A stretch of 19,279 bases of DNA, taken from NCBI GenBank assembly GCA_046155505.1, contig JBJXFK010000268.1, positions 1 through 19,279 of the forward strand, in the 5' to 3' direction. Made by a program: the position numbers and the translations under genes. Below, one piece after another: positions 1 through 7,854 of this stretch (within the stretch, counting starts at the first letter, position 1; each line of letters starts with the position of its first letter). This stretch comes from JBJXFK01 sp046155505 (lineage in GTDB: Bacteria; Planctomycetota; Phycisphaerae; UBA1845; Fen-1342). The notes under the pieces are model-generated. The model did no database searches. It was not told the origin of the DNA and saw only the letters and a list, made by a program, of their open reading frames with translations.

Positions 1-40
1 CAGTCATCTCACGGCTCCTGCACCAAATTCCGAAAATTTC

Positions 41-84
41 TTGACGGCGTCCGACACGTGTAGTAGTCTTACTCTACGACGACT
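41..84 (+). promoter_or_regulatory. Candidate promoter and BlaI-type operator
   Basis: TTGACG (41-46) and TAGTCT (64-69), 17 nt apart, resemble -35 and -10 boxes. The -10 overlaps an imperfect dyad, AGTAGTC (62-68) and GACGACT (78-84), separated by 9 nt. BlaI-family repressors bind TACA/TGTA-rich dyads over their own promoters, so autoregulation of the downstream repressor is plausible. The dyad is short with one mismatch, so this is a candidate only. Confidence 0.35.
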
Positions 85-149
85 GTAGGAGGCTGCTCGC
101 CGATCGGCGTGACGCAGGGCCTGCCGACGGGCGTCAGTTTGGCGGAATC

Positions 150-539
150 ATGTCGCAGCGAGACGTGGAACTTGGGAGTGCCGAGCTCGAAGTGCTCAAG
201 GTTCTTTGGGACCAGGGGCAAAGCGGGATGGCCGTGCGTGAGGTGCTCGAAACGCTTCACGCTCGCGGTCGCAATGTCGCATATACCACCGTTCAGACGA
301 TGCTGACGCGGCTCGAACAAAAGGGCGTCGTCGGCAGCGACAAATCTGGGGCGGCGTTTTCATATCGACCGACCGTCAGCCGCGACAAAGTGATCAAGTC
401 TCGCGTTCGTCAAGTCCTGGATGAACTGTTCGATGGCGCGGCCGGTCCGCTCGTGCTGCAACTGGTCCGCTCCAAGTCGCTGAAGCAGAGCGAAATCGAT
501 GAATTGCAGAAGCTGATTGAGAAGTTGGACGGGGAATAG
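150..539 (+). CDS. blaI: BlaI/MecI-family transcriptional repressor
   Basis: This 129-residue protein matches the usual length (120-130) of BlaI/MecI/CopY winged-helix repressors. The N-terminal segment ELEVLKVLWDQG, followed by the helix around AYTTVQTMLTRLEQKG (about residues 45-60), is the characteristic winged helix of the family. The C-terminal third (about 78-129) is the helical dimerisation part, which carries the site cut by the partner protease in BlaI/MecI. The ATG is preceded by GGCGGA (140-145), a reasonable ribosome binding site. It lies 131 nt upstream of an M56 protease gene on the same strand, the standard BlaI-BlaR1 arrangement. Family knowledge says it represses its operon as a dimer until cleaved. 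That the targets include the downstream Tol/Ton-like genes is inference. No beta-lactamase gene is in the window, so a role in antibiotic resistance is not supported. Confidence 0.93.
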   Translation: MSQRDVELGSAELEVLKVLWDQGQSGMAVREVLETLHARGRNVAYTTVQTMLTRLEQKGVVGSDKSGAAFSYRPTVSRDKVIKSRVRQVLDELFDGAAGPLVLQLVRSKSLKQSEIDELQKLIEKLDGE

Positions 540-543
540 TGCT

Positions 544-657
544 CAGTGCCTAGTGCCTAGTATCTAGCACGATACCTTCGGAGTGTCGTGAGCCGTTGAA
601 GTTACTCTGAACTTTGAACTTTGAACTCTGCACTTTGGACTTGTCACTTTGAACTTC
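544..657. repeat. Intergenic period-7 repeat arrays
   Basis: The spacer between the repressor and the M56 gene holds two short degenerate heptamer arrays. The first (544-570) is built on AGTGCCT/CTAGTGC units, and the second (605-657) on GAACTTT/CACTTTG units. They leave only about 13 nt before the GTG start of the next gene. The same two heptamer families recur in other spacers of this window. Confidence 0.8.
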
Positions 658-670
658 CGGGGAGTCGCCC

Positions 671-3460
671 GTGGCCTGGACGCAGAACATCGCCGATGCA
701 CTGTGGCAGAGCACGCTTCCGGTAGTGCTGATCGCCCTTGCGGCGATGCTGCTGTGCAAGCTCATGCCGACACGACCAAGCACGCGGCACATGCTCTGGG
801 TGATTGTCCTTGCGTGGTTCGTCGCGCCGGCGGTTCTACCGCGATCGGTGATGCAGATACCGCTCGATGCGGTGAATGCGCTGCATGTGGGAGCGACTGA
901 GCGACTGAGCGACGAAGCGACGCAGGCCGACCGGCACGAAGGCACGGAGGCACGAGGGCACGAAAGGGAAACGGCGAGGCACGAAGGCACGGAGGCACAA
1001 AGGCACGAAGGGGATGCGGTTGCTGGTGCGACCGAACGCGAAGCGCCCGCCAATGTGTCGTACACGCGATCCGAACGCGAAGCGCCAGCGAGTGAATCCG
1101 AACGCGACGCGCAAGCGAGTGATCGGCGACGCGCAGCGAGCCGAAGCCGAGCCCCGACCGTTGGGGACGGCGCTTCCGCATCCGAACCCCGAGCGCAAGC
1201 GAGCGGGGTAACGACCGTTGCCGCAGCCGCGCTCGAAATCGAACACGCTGATCCACTCGATTGCACAATTTTGCCGATCGAAGTGACCGACGGCGGCGAT
1301 GCGCGCGAAGCTATGACGCTCGCGGGCTGGAAGCCCGCAGTCCAGAAAAACGTGCTGGAAGCCCATAGCACATCAGCCCAGCGAACAGACGCGGCTCTCG
1401 CGCCGACAGTTACCGCCGCCGATACGACGCCCTCCCGCGTTGCCCCCGTCGCGCCGGTCGATGACCTAGCCGATGTCGCTGCGAAGTGGTGGACTGCGGC
1501 GGTGATCTCGGCACAGGCTGGCATCGGCGCGTGGCTCGCCGCGGGCGAGTTGGTCTTCACCAAGGCCATCGCGCTCCCCGCCGTACCGCCGCTCGTGTGG
1601 GTCGTCGGCGCGCTGTTGCTATTCGCGGTGCATTTGGTCTCGATCGTGCGATTCATGCGTCTTACAAACACGAAAATCACGACCCCGCCGTGGGTGCAGC
1701 GCGAGACCGATCGTCTCGCTCGCCGCCTCGGGCTGGCCCGGTCGCCGCGCGTGCTGATGGTCGATGCGAATATCTCGCCGCTGGTCTGGTGCGGCGTGAA
1801 TCCGGTCATGTATGTGCCGGTCAAGCTCTGGCTGCAACTCGACGACATCGGTCGCCGTGCGGTGATTTGTCACGAATTGGCCCACCTGAAGCGCCGCGAT
1901 CACTGGATCTGCTGGCTCGAAGTGCTCGTGACGCTGCTGTTTTGGTGGCACCCGGTGGTTTGGTGGGCGCGGCGGCGGATTCACGAGGAAGCCGACTTGT
2001 GTTGCGATTCGTGGGTGACGTGGCTGCTGCCGCAGGGCCGTCGGGCCTATGCCGAGGCGCTGCTTCGCACCCGCTCATACGTTGGACGCGCAGGCTCTTG
2101 CACGCCGACGGCCGGCCTGGCCGTGACTTCGGCGGATGCGAGAGAACTTTCAAGGAGAATCACGATGGTCATGACGCAGCGATTCGGACCGCGGTCTTCT
2201 GCGGTGGGTCTGGGCATGGCGGCGATCCTCGTCGGCCTCGGCTGGACGGTTACGCCCGCACTGAGTTGCCCGCCAGAAGAGGCGGCGGCGCAGCAGCGCG
2301 CGGTTGAGAAAGAGCGCGCGGCGGCGAATCGCGCAGGGGTCGCGTTCGTGCAGACCGCACCCACGCCGCCAACTCCGCCAACTCCGCCGACGCCGCCGGC
2401 ACCCGCGGCACATGGACATGGACATGGACATGGGCATGGCGGTTCGCACAACCATGGCGCGACGACGTTTGAGCGGCACATGCACGGGCAGGCCGCCGAC
2501 GGCCCAGCGGAATATCGCCCGTACAACCTCTCGAAAGCGAAGATGAAGCACTTCTGGGATCTGATGTCGCGCGATGATGTGCCCATCTACGTCCAGCAAG
2601 GGGACGAAGACACGATCCGCGTTCAGGCCACGCCGCGGCAACACGAGATTTTCCGCGAGTTTTTCCGCATGATCGACCCTGAGAGCAACAAGGGCGGCAG
2701 CGCGGGTGGTGGCAGCGGCAGTAGCGGGACCACCGCGCCGCGCGCGCGTGCGCTGGCTCCGCGTTCCTCCGGCTGGGGTCAGAGCAACAACGATGCGCCG
2801 CGCGAGCAGCAAGCGCGTATCGAGGAGCTTCGCGCTCGGGCCGAGGCGCACCGCGCCGACGCACACGCCGGTCGCGATCATGCTCGAGTCGCGCGGGAAC
2901 AGTCGCGCGCGATTCAGAAGCAGGCCGAGGAGCTGCGCAAGCAGGCCGAAAAGCTGCGTGAGGAAGCCGAGAAGTTGCGTGAAAAAGCCAACCAGATGGA
3001 CGAGGGTTCGAGCTCGCGCACGCAGATCGAGCAGCGTTTGGCCGTGATGGAGAGCCAGAGCGAAGTGGTGGAGGCGCAGGTCGAGGCGCTCGAAGACCAC
3101 ATGGAGCAGATCGAGGAAGCCGTCGCCGAAGCGGATGGCGAGGGCGCCGCCGCCGCCGCTGAGATCGAGGCCGCTCTGGCCGACGCGGCCCCGGCGGAAA
3201 TCGGATTGTTCAGTCCGATCGTGGTGCAACCCTCGGTCGAAGACCATCGCAAGTTGATCGAAGCGATCGTCAAGGAACAGACCGAAGCGCATCTGGCGCA
3301 CATGAAAGAGCAAATTGCGGCGCAGTGGCAGCAATCGATCCGCGCCGCGGTGGAAAAGCTGCGAGCGGACGCCGGCAGTGCCGACAATGACGGCGCAGCA
3401 AGCGTGCTCCGCGATCTGGCGGAGAAGCTCGAAGCGCAGATCAGCACTCAACCTCGCTGA
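671..3460 (+). CDS. M56-family (BlaR1-like) membrane metalloprotease with repeat-derived loop and long coiled-coil tail
   Basis: A GTG-started 929-residue protein. TM helices lie near 14-30, 40-58, 302-328 and 510-532, with a hydrophobic stretch at 412-434. The zinc site HELAH (401-405) with the downstream HEEAD block (438-442, likely third ligand) is the M56 signature; BlaR1-type proteases cleave a BlaI repressor when the outer part senses a signal. Residues 74 to about 257, between TM2 and TM3, are low-complexity and largely encoded by dispersed repeats also found between genes here. After TM4 come a PTPP repeat, a (HG)n tract with nearby His (about 581-596, possible metal binding), a small alpha/beta-looking segment (about 617-675), Gly/Ser linker, and Arg/Glu/Lys-rich coiled coils (about 714-832). 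The tail is much longer than in classical BlaR1 and carries no recognisable penicillin-binding domain, so the signal is unknown. Partner: the upstream BlaI-type repressor. Confidence 0.9.
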   Translation: MAWTQNIADALWQSTLPVVLIALAAMLLCKLMPTRPSTRHMLWVIVLAWFVAPAVLPRSVMQIPLDAVNALHVGATERLSDEATQADRHEGTEARGHERETARHEGTEAQRHEGDAVAGATEREAPANVSYTRSEREAPASESERDAQASDRRRAASRSRAPTVGDGASASEPRAQASGVTTVAAAALEIEHADPLDCTILPIEVTDGGDAREAMTLAGWKPAVQKNVLEAHSTSAQRTDAALAPTVTAADTTPSRVAPVAPVDDLADVAAKWWTAAVISAQAGIGAWLAAGELVFTKAIALPAVPPLVWVVGALLLFAVHLVSIVRFMRLTNTKITTPPWVQRETDRLARRLGLARSPRVLMVDANISPLVWCGVNPVMYVPVKLWLQLDDIGRRAVICHELAHLKRRDHWICWLEVLVTLLFWWHPVVWWARRRIHEEADLCCDSWVTWLLPQGRRAYAEALLRTRSYVGRAGSCTPTAGLAVTSADARELSRRITMVMTQRFGPRSSAVGLGMAAILVGLGWTVTPALSCPPEEAAAQQRAVEKERAAANRAGVAFVQTAPTPPTPPTPPTPPAPAAHGHGHGHGHGGSHNHGATTFERHMHGQAADGPAEYRPYNLSKAKMKHFWDLMSRDDVPIYVQQGDEDTIRVQATPRQHEIFREFFRMIDPESNKGGSAGGGSGSSGTTAPRARALAPRSSGWGQSNNDAPREQQARIEELRARAEAHRADAHAGRDHARVAREQSRAIQKQAEELRKQAEKLREEAEKLREKANQMDEGSSSRTQIEQRLAVMESQSEVVEAQVEALEDHMEQIEEAVAEADGEGAAAAAEIEAALADAAPAEIGLFSPIVVQPSVEDHRKLIEAIVKEQTEAHLAHMKEQIAAQWQQSIRAAVEKLRADAGSADNDGAASVLRDLAEKLEAQISTQPR
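933..1213. repeat. Period-8 array and dispersed 25-bp element copies inside the M56 gene
   Basis: From 933 to 1011 the DNA is a degenerate 8-mer array (GGCACGAA/GGCACGGA). Copies of a roughly 25-bp element of the type TCCGAACGCGACGCGCAAG then CGAGTGA follow at about 1031, 1070-1094 and 1097-1122. A variant with a CCCCGAGCG core occurs at 1181-1213. The same element is found outside genes at 8294-8321 and several times at 16180-16458. Here it is translated as part of the loop between TM2 and TM3 of the protease. Confidence 0.85.
1310..1371. repeat. Second dispersed element, inside the M56 gene
   Basis: A roughly 60-bp unit bounded by inverted GCTATG (1310-1315) and CATAGC (1364-1369). It contains a perfect 7-bp hairpin with a GGA loop (1322-1338). 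A related copy in the opposite orientation lies in the non-coding stretch at 16227-16276, which shares GTGCTATGGGCTT and GGACTGCGGGCTT. It stays in frame in the protease gene. Confidence 0.75.
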
Positions 3461-3463
3461 GAG

Positions 3464-3560
3464 AGTGCCTAGTTCCTAGTGTCTAGTGCCTAGAAGTCAA
3501 ATACGCGTGCCTCACGATCTTCGCTAGGCACTAGGCACTAGGCACTAGACACCAGGCACT
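3464..3560. repeat. Long imperfect inverted repeat built of CTAGGCA heptamers
   Basis: The left arm (3464-3493) and right arm (3524-3560) are degenerate arrays of the heptamer AGTGCCT/CTAGGCA in opposite orientation. They could form a stem of about 28 bp around a loop of about 30 nt. It starts 3 nt after the M56 stop codon. It might weaken read-through or protect RNA ends, but it lacks the T-tract of an intrinsic terminator. Confidence 0.75.
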
Positions 3561-3587
3561 CCCCCGATGACTCACTGGACAACCTCA

Positions 3588-3613
3588 CTCGCTTCGCAAG
3601 TTCGCGAAGCGAG
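3588..3613 (+). promoter_or_regulatory. 10-bp hairpin directly upstream of the TPR gene ribosome binding site
   Basis: CTCGCTTCGC (3588-3597) and GCGAAGCGAG (3604-3613) are perfect inverted repeats with a 6-nt loop. The stem ends 2 nt before the Shine-Dalgarno AGGGAG (3616-3621), which precedes a TTG start at 3628. The hairpin would sit at the edge of the ribosome footprint. A regulatory role is inference. Confidence 0.6.
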
Positions 3614-3627
3614 ACAGGGAGATTCCC

Positions 3628-6600
3628 TTGTCTCGGCGAAAGCTCAAAGAGCGGCGAATCGGCTGGCTTACCATCGCGTGTGCGACGACGTGCAGCTTGA
3701 TCCTGCACGCCACCGCGCGGGCGCAGGACCGCCCCGCTGTCGACAACATGCCGTCTGTCGCTACGAACGCTGAAGACGCCGGGGCGCTGCGCAGCTACCT
3801 CGCCGGCAATGGTCTTCTCAATCGCGGGCAATTCGAACTCGCGGCCCGCGAGTATCGCGCGTTCCTCGCCGCTCACAGTTCGCACGAGAAAGCCGCCGCG
3901 GCGCGATATGGACTAGCGGTCTGTCTCTATCGCCTCAATCAGCACGCGGCGGCACTCGACGAGCTTCGCCAATGCGCCGACGTGCGCGGCTTTGAATTTG
4001 CAATCGACGCGCGCGTGCTGCTCGCGCGGTGTCTGCTCGCCACCGACAAGGCCGCCGACGCGATCGAGCCGTTGCAGAAGGTGATGCGCGACGCCGGTTC
4101 GCATGAATTGGCCGATGACGCGGCGGCGCTGCTGATCGAGGCGTACGCGCGGGGCAAGCAGCACGACCTCGTGATCGCCGCGACCGGCGAGTTTGAGCAG
4201 AAATTCGCGAGCAGTGCGCTGCGCGAACGCGTGCTGCTGCTCGGCGGCCTCGCACACGCGGCCCGCGAGCAGTGGAACGAAGCGGCCGCCGTGCTAAAGA
4301 CAATGCTCGATGCATTTCCGAAGTCGCCGCTGTGCGATCAAGCCGGCATCGTCGCGGCGCAGTGCCTTGATCGCGCCGGCAAGCTCGATGACGCCGCGGC
4401 GGCGTATCGCGCCGCGACGCAGCGAGAGGGCAGCAAGCATCTGGCCGACGCGTGGCTCGGGCTGGCACGCGTCGAGCAATCGCGCGGCAACAACGAAGCC
4501 GCCCTCGAAGCTGCGCGGCGCGTGCAGCGCGATTTCATGGACTCACCGCAAGCCGCGGACGCCGCGATGCTGATCGGCGAGGCCCTCGTGCGAGCCGGCA
4601 AGGGCAGCGAAGCCGATGCCGCACTCATGCAGGCGGCGCGCTCCGGCGGCGATCGCGCGGATGCGGCGGCGTACTGGCTGGCGAAGTCGAAATTGCAGGC
4701 AGGCAGGTTTGCCGAAGCGGCCCGCGGGCTGGAAGCCGCGATCACGGCCTATCCGAAAAGCGAGCTGCGTGCGGCGATGCAATACGACCTCGCGGTTGCA
4801 TTGCTGCGCGATGAAAAAGATGAGCCGGCCCTCGCTGCCTTGCAACGATTCATTGACGCGAACGCCTGGCACGAAATGCTCGCCGACGCGCTGGCCATGC
4901 AGGCGGGACTGCTGCAGCGCTTGAAGCGATATGACGAAGCCCGCGCCGCCGCGACGCGCGTGACTACCGAATTCCCGCAGTTCGGCGACTTGGCGGGGAT
5001 GGAGTTTCTCGCGGCTGAATCCGCCTATCTGGCCGGTTCGTTCGACGCCGCCGCGATCGCGCTGCGAAAATTCGTCGACGCGCGAACCGGCGACCCGCGT
5101 GCCGCGAAAGCTGCATATCGGCTCGGGCTTTGCTTGATCAAGCTGAGTCGCACCGATGAAGCCCGCGACGTGCTCATTGCACTCACGCCGGCGACGAGAA
5201 CCGACCCCACGCTGCGCGGCGTGCCGCTAGCGCTGGGCGAGATCGCGTTCGAACGCAAGCAATGGGCCCAGGCCGAGCGAGCCTTCGCTGACTACCTGAA
5301 ATTCGGCGATGCACCAGACGCCGATCTCGCGCTTCTGAAGCGCGGCATCGCGCTGGCCCAGCAAAGTGAGCACGAAAAAGCGATCGATGCGTTCGATGAA
5401 TTGTTTAGTCAATTTTCGACAAGCGAGCATGCTGTTCACGCGCGGTTCGAACGCGGCCAGTCGCTTCTGGCACGAGGCCGACACGCCGATGCGGCTGCGG
5501 AATTCGAGCGTGTGGTCGCTGATCCGCAAAGCGCGAAGTTCACGGTCGCCGCGCTGAATCACCTGGCCGGCATCGAGCTGCGTGCGACGCGCTACGACCG
5601 CTCGATCGAACTAGCCACGCGCGGGCTCGAATCGAAGCCCGACGACGCGGTCAAGCTTGAACTGCTGCGCACGCGCGGCCAGGCGCGGCTCGCACTCGGC
5701 AAGGCCAGCGAAGCCGAAAGCGATCTGTCGCAGCTCGCGCAATCCGGCGGCGAAAATTCGACCGCGGCGCAGCTTGACCTGATCGCCGCGCTGCTGCGTC
5801 AGGATCGCCACAGTGACGTGCTCGAACGCATTCGACAAATGGAACAAAGCGGGCTGCTCGGCTCGCTCGACGATCGGCTCCGCGGACGTGTGCTGTATGC
5901 ACGAGCCACCTGCCTGCGCAAGCTCGACCAGATTGACAAGGCTGCGGCAGTGTTCCGCACGCTGGTCGAGCTGGCAGAGGCAGGGGCCGAAAAGCAGTAC
6001 GCGCGTGCGGAATTGGCCGAGATCGAGGCGGCGGCCGGGCGGTGCGAAGCGGCGATTCCGCTGCTGCTCCCGCTGGTGAAGGCGGGCGATGGCGTGCCGG
6101 CGGAGCTCGCTCTGCACGCTTCCTATCGCCTCGGCGCGTGCCTGCTCGAAATCGGCAAGCACGCCGACTCCGCTGACGTGCTTCGCGCCTTTGCCGATCA
6201 GGCCCCGACTCACGCACTCGCGCGCAGCGCACGCTATCTCTGCGGCGAGGCGAACGCGAAACTCGGCAAGCATGCCGCCGCGATCGAGCAGTTCAAGCTT
6301 GTGCTGGCCAAGCCCGAGCCGGGCGAGATCACCGCCACTGCGCTGCTGCGTATGGGTGACAGCCACGCGGCGCTGGGCAACTGGGCCGCTTCAGAAGAGG
6401 CGTTCGAACGATACTTGCGCGAAAACGTCGGCGAAAGGCTCGCCTATCAAGCCCAGTTCGGCGTCGGCCTCGCGCGAGAAAATCAAGGACGCCACGACGA
6501 GGCGATCAAGTCGTACCGCGCGGTCATCGAGAAACACAACGGCCCTACCGCGGCCCGTGCGCAATTTCAGATCGGCGAGTGCCTGTTCGCCAAGAAACAA

Positions 6601-6831
6601 CACGAAGAAGCCGCCGTCGAGTTGCTGAAGGTGGACATCCTCTACGCCTATCCAGAGTGGAGCGCGGCGGCTCTCTTCGAAGCTGGTCGTTGCTTCGAAG
6701 CGCAGAGCAAAACCGCGCAGGCTCGCGAACAATACAAGGCTGTCGCCGATCGGTTCGGCGACACGCGCTGGGCGAAGCTCGCGGCGGATCGCATGCGCGA
6801 GCTGCGCGACGAAACGATCCCGGGTAAGTGA
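3628..6831 (+). CDS. Large secreted tetratricopeptide-repeat protein (CpoB/YbgF-like position)
   Basis: A 1067-residue protein starting at TTG, chosen because AGGGAG lies 6 nt upstream and the start gives a clean signal peptide: basic SRRKLKERR, hydrophobic core, then ATARA before Gln33, with likely cleavage after residue 32. The rest is almost entirely TPR and TPR-like helical hairpins, about two dozen by eye, with recurrent Ala-Leu-x-x-Phe/Leu and Y-x-x-A patterns such as ELAAREYRAFLAAH, AAAAYRAATQ and AIEQFKLVLAKPEP. TPR solenoids are scaffolds, so no enzyme activity is expected. In Tol-Pal systems the periplasmic TPR protein CpoB/YbgF is encoded next to tolQRAB. Here the TPR gene sits just upstream of exbB/exbD and the TonB-like fusion, so a periplasmic adaptor or cell-wall-coordination role in that machine is the best inference. 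It is far larger than CpoB (about 260 residues). Confidence 0.85.
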   Translation: MSRRKLKERRIGWLTIACATTCSLILHATARAQDRPAVDNMPSVATNAEDAGALRSYLAGNGLLNRGQFELAAREYRAFLAAHSSHEKAAAARYGLAVCLYRLNQHAAALDELRQCADVRGFEFAIDARVLLARCLLATDKAADAIEPLQKVMRDAGSHELADDAAALLIEAYARGKQHDLVIAATGEFEQKFASSALRERVLLLGGLAHAAREQWNEAAAVLKTMLDAFPKSPLCDQAGIVAAQCLDRAGKLDDAAAAYRAATQREGSKHLADAWLGLARVEQSRGNNEAALEAARRVQRDFMDSPQAADAAMLIGEALVRAGKGSEADAALMQAARSGGDRADAAAYWLAKSKLQAGRFAEAARGLEAAITAYPKSELRAAMQYDLAVALLRDEKDEPALAALQRFIDANAWHEMLADALAMQAGLLQRLKRYDEARAAATRVTTEFPQFGDLAGMEFLAAESAYLAGSFDAAAIALRKFVDARTGDPRAAKAAYRLGLCLIKLSRTDEARDVLIALTPATRTDPTLRGVPLALGEIAFERKQWAQAERAFADYLKFGDAPDADLALLKRGIALAQQSEHEKAIDAFDELFSQFSTSEHAVHARFERGQSLLARGRHADAAAEFERVVADPQSAKFTVAALNHLAGIELRATRYDRSIELATRGLESKPDDAVKLELLRTRGQARLALGKASEAESDLSQLAQSGGENSTAAQLDLIAALLRQDRHSDVLERIRQMEQSGLLGSLDDRLRGRVLYARATCLRKLDQIDKAAAVFRTLVELAEAGAEKQYARAELAEIEAAAGRCEAAIPLLLPLVKAGDGVPAELALHASYRLGACLLEIGKHADSADVLRAFADQAPTHALARSARYLCGEANAKLGKHAAAIEQFKLVLAKPEPGEITATALLRMGDSHAALGNWAASEEAFERYLRENVGERLAYQAQFGVGLARENQGRHDEAIKSYRAVIEKHNGPTAARAQFQIGECLFAKKQHEEAAVELLKVDILYAYPEWSAAALFEAGRCFEAQSKTAQAREQYKAVADRFGDTRWAKLAADRMRELRDETIPGK

Positions 6832-6839
6832 AAATTCAA

Positions 6840-6956
6840 GAGTGCATAGTGGAGAGTTCAAAGTTCAACGTGCGGATTTCGGCACGATGCCACCGGCGCG
6901 GTCGGCGCGTGCTCTTCCACTTTGCACGTTGAACTTGCCGCTCTGCACTTTGGCTC
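6840..6956. repeat. Inverted heptamer-type repeats between the TPR gene and exbB
   Basis: AAGTTCAACGTGC (6861-6873) and GCACGTTGAACTT (6924-6936) form a perfect 13-bp inverted repeat around about 50 nt. Flanking AGTGCA (6841-6846) and TGCACT (6944-6949) extend the symmetry. The units belong to the same GAACTTT/TGCACTT family as at 605-657. The repeats end shortly before the ribosome binding site of exbB. Confidence 0.75.
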
Positions 6957-6976
6957 GATCCAATGGAAGGTGTGTC

Positions 6977-7687
6977 ATGCCAGAATTCCTGCTGTTCGCG
7001 CAAGCTGCTCCCCCCAGTGCGGCCGCTCTCGGCTCGGTCTGGGACTTCCTCGTCAAGGGCGGCGTGCTGATGATTCCCATCGGCATCTGCTCGCTGGCCG
7101 TGCTCGCGGTAACGGTCGAGCGGCTCGTTTCACTTCGCAAGCGAAACGTCATCCCTCCCGATTTCCTGACCGGCGTGCAAGCCGCCATCGGGCGCGGCGG
7201 CAACTCCGGCCGCTCGGCGGCGCTCGATTACTGCAAGAAGAGCGACAGCCCGATCGGGCGCATCTTTGTCGCCGCGCTGCAACGCATCGGCGAACCCGCC
7301 GATCTGCTCGAAAAGCACATCGAGCAAGCCGGCCAGCGCGAGGTCTTCAAGCTCCGCAAATACCTGCGGCTGCTCTCGGTCATCGCGTCCGTCGCTACGC
7401 TGCTCGGTCTGCTCGGCACCATTTTCGGCATGATCACGGCGTTCAGCACGGTCGCCGCATCGGGCGAAGCGCTGGGCCGCACCGAACTGCTTGCGCGAGG
7501 CATCTATGAAGCGCTGATCACGACCGCCGCCGGGTTGATGGTATCGATCCCCGCGCTGCTCGCGTTTCATGGCTTTGCGGCTCGCATCGATCACATCGTG
7601 CGCGATGTCGATGCGATGACGGTCGATTTCGTCGAGTCGCTGCGACGCACCGACGACAAACCGGCGCTCGTCGCCGAGGCGGCGTAA
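6977..7687 (+). CDS. exbB: ExbB/TolQ/MotA-type proton channel subunit
   Basis: The chosen ATG at 6977 has GGAAGG at 6965-6970 and gives 236 residues, normal for ExbB/TolQ; the reading frame stays open further upstream, but only through intergenic repeats. TM helices are at about 27-49, 133-158 and 176-200. The conserved segments TLLGLLGTIFGMITAF (141-156) and EALITTAAGLMVSIPALLAF (178-197) carry the family signature, including the Thr residues lining the proton path. In ExbB/TolQ a pentamer surrounds an ExbD/TolR dimer in the inner membrane and uses the proton motive force to move a TonB/TolA transducer. ExbD follows 167 nt downstream and a TonB-like transducer candidate next. TolQ and ExbB cannot be separated by sequence alone here, so the symbol is generic. 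Confidence 0.93.
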   Translation: MPEFLLFAQAAPPSAAALGSVWDFLVKGGVLMIPIGICSLAVLAVTVERLVSLRKRNVIPPDFLTGVQAAIGRGGNSGRSAALDYCKKSDSPIGRIFVAALQRIGEPADLLEKHIEQAGQREVFKLRKYLRLLSVIASVATLLGLLGTIFGMITAFSTVAASGEALGRTELLARGIYEALITTAAGLMVSIPALLAFHGFAARIDHIVRDVDAMTVDFVESLRRTDDKPALVAEAA

Positions 7688-7716
7688 ATGACTATGCACG
7701 ATCACGCGACCGCGAT

Positions 7717-7782
7717 CGGGGAGCATCGGCGTCTTCGCCGGTGCGAGTTCAATTCGCACCGGCCGGAGGCCGATGCTCCCCG
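7717..7782. repeat. Extended hairpin between exbB and exbD
   Basis: CGGGGAGCATCGGC (7717-7730) pairs with GCCGATGCTCCCCG (7769-7782), both perfect over 14 bp. An inner stem CCGGTGCGA (7738-7746) / TCGCACCGG (7754-7762) has a 7-nt loop, leaving a small internal loop between the two stems. It is too long and regular for chance and lacks a T-tract, so an RNA-stability or partial-attenuation element, or a mobile palindromic repeat, is more likely than a terminator. Confidence 0.85.
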
Positions 7783-7854
7783 TTCCGATACCGCGAACAA
7801 CGAGCAGTGCGCCATGCTCATCGGAATTGAAAGTTGACCATAGGGAGTTCCCCG

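Noticed and set aside
933..1213. CRISPR-like repeat array
   Set aside because: Units are degenerate, of period 8 or irregular spacing, with no unique spacers and no cas genes; the stretch is translated.
550..1848. Long open frame on the - strand (432 residues)
   Set aside because: It runs antisense to the M56 gene, is largely made of repeat-encoded low-complexity sequence, and has no domain; the + frame has TM helices and HELAH.
2150..3451. Long open frame on the - strand (433 residues)
   Set aside because: Antisense shadow of the coiled-coil half of the M56 gene, caused by high GC and Arg/Glu codon bias.
150..3460. Beta-lactam resistance locus
   Set aside because: BlaI/M56 pairs are common regulators in planctomycetes; no beta-lactamase, PBP or penicillin-binding sensor domain is visible.
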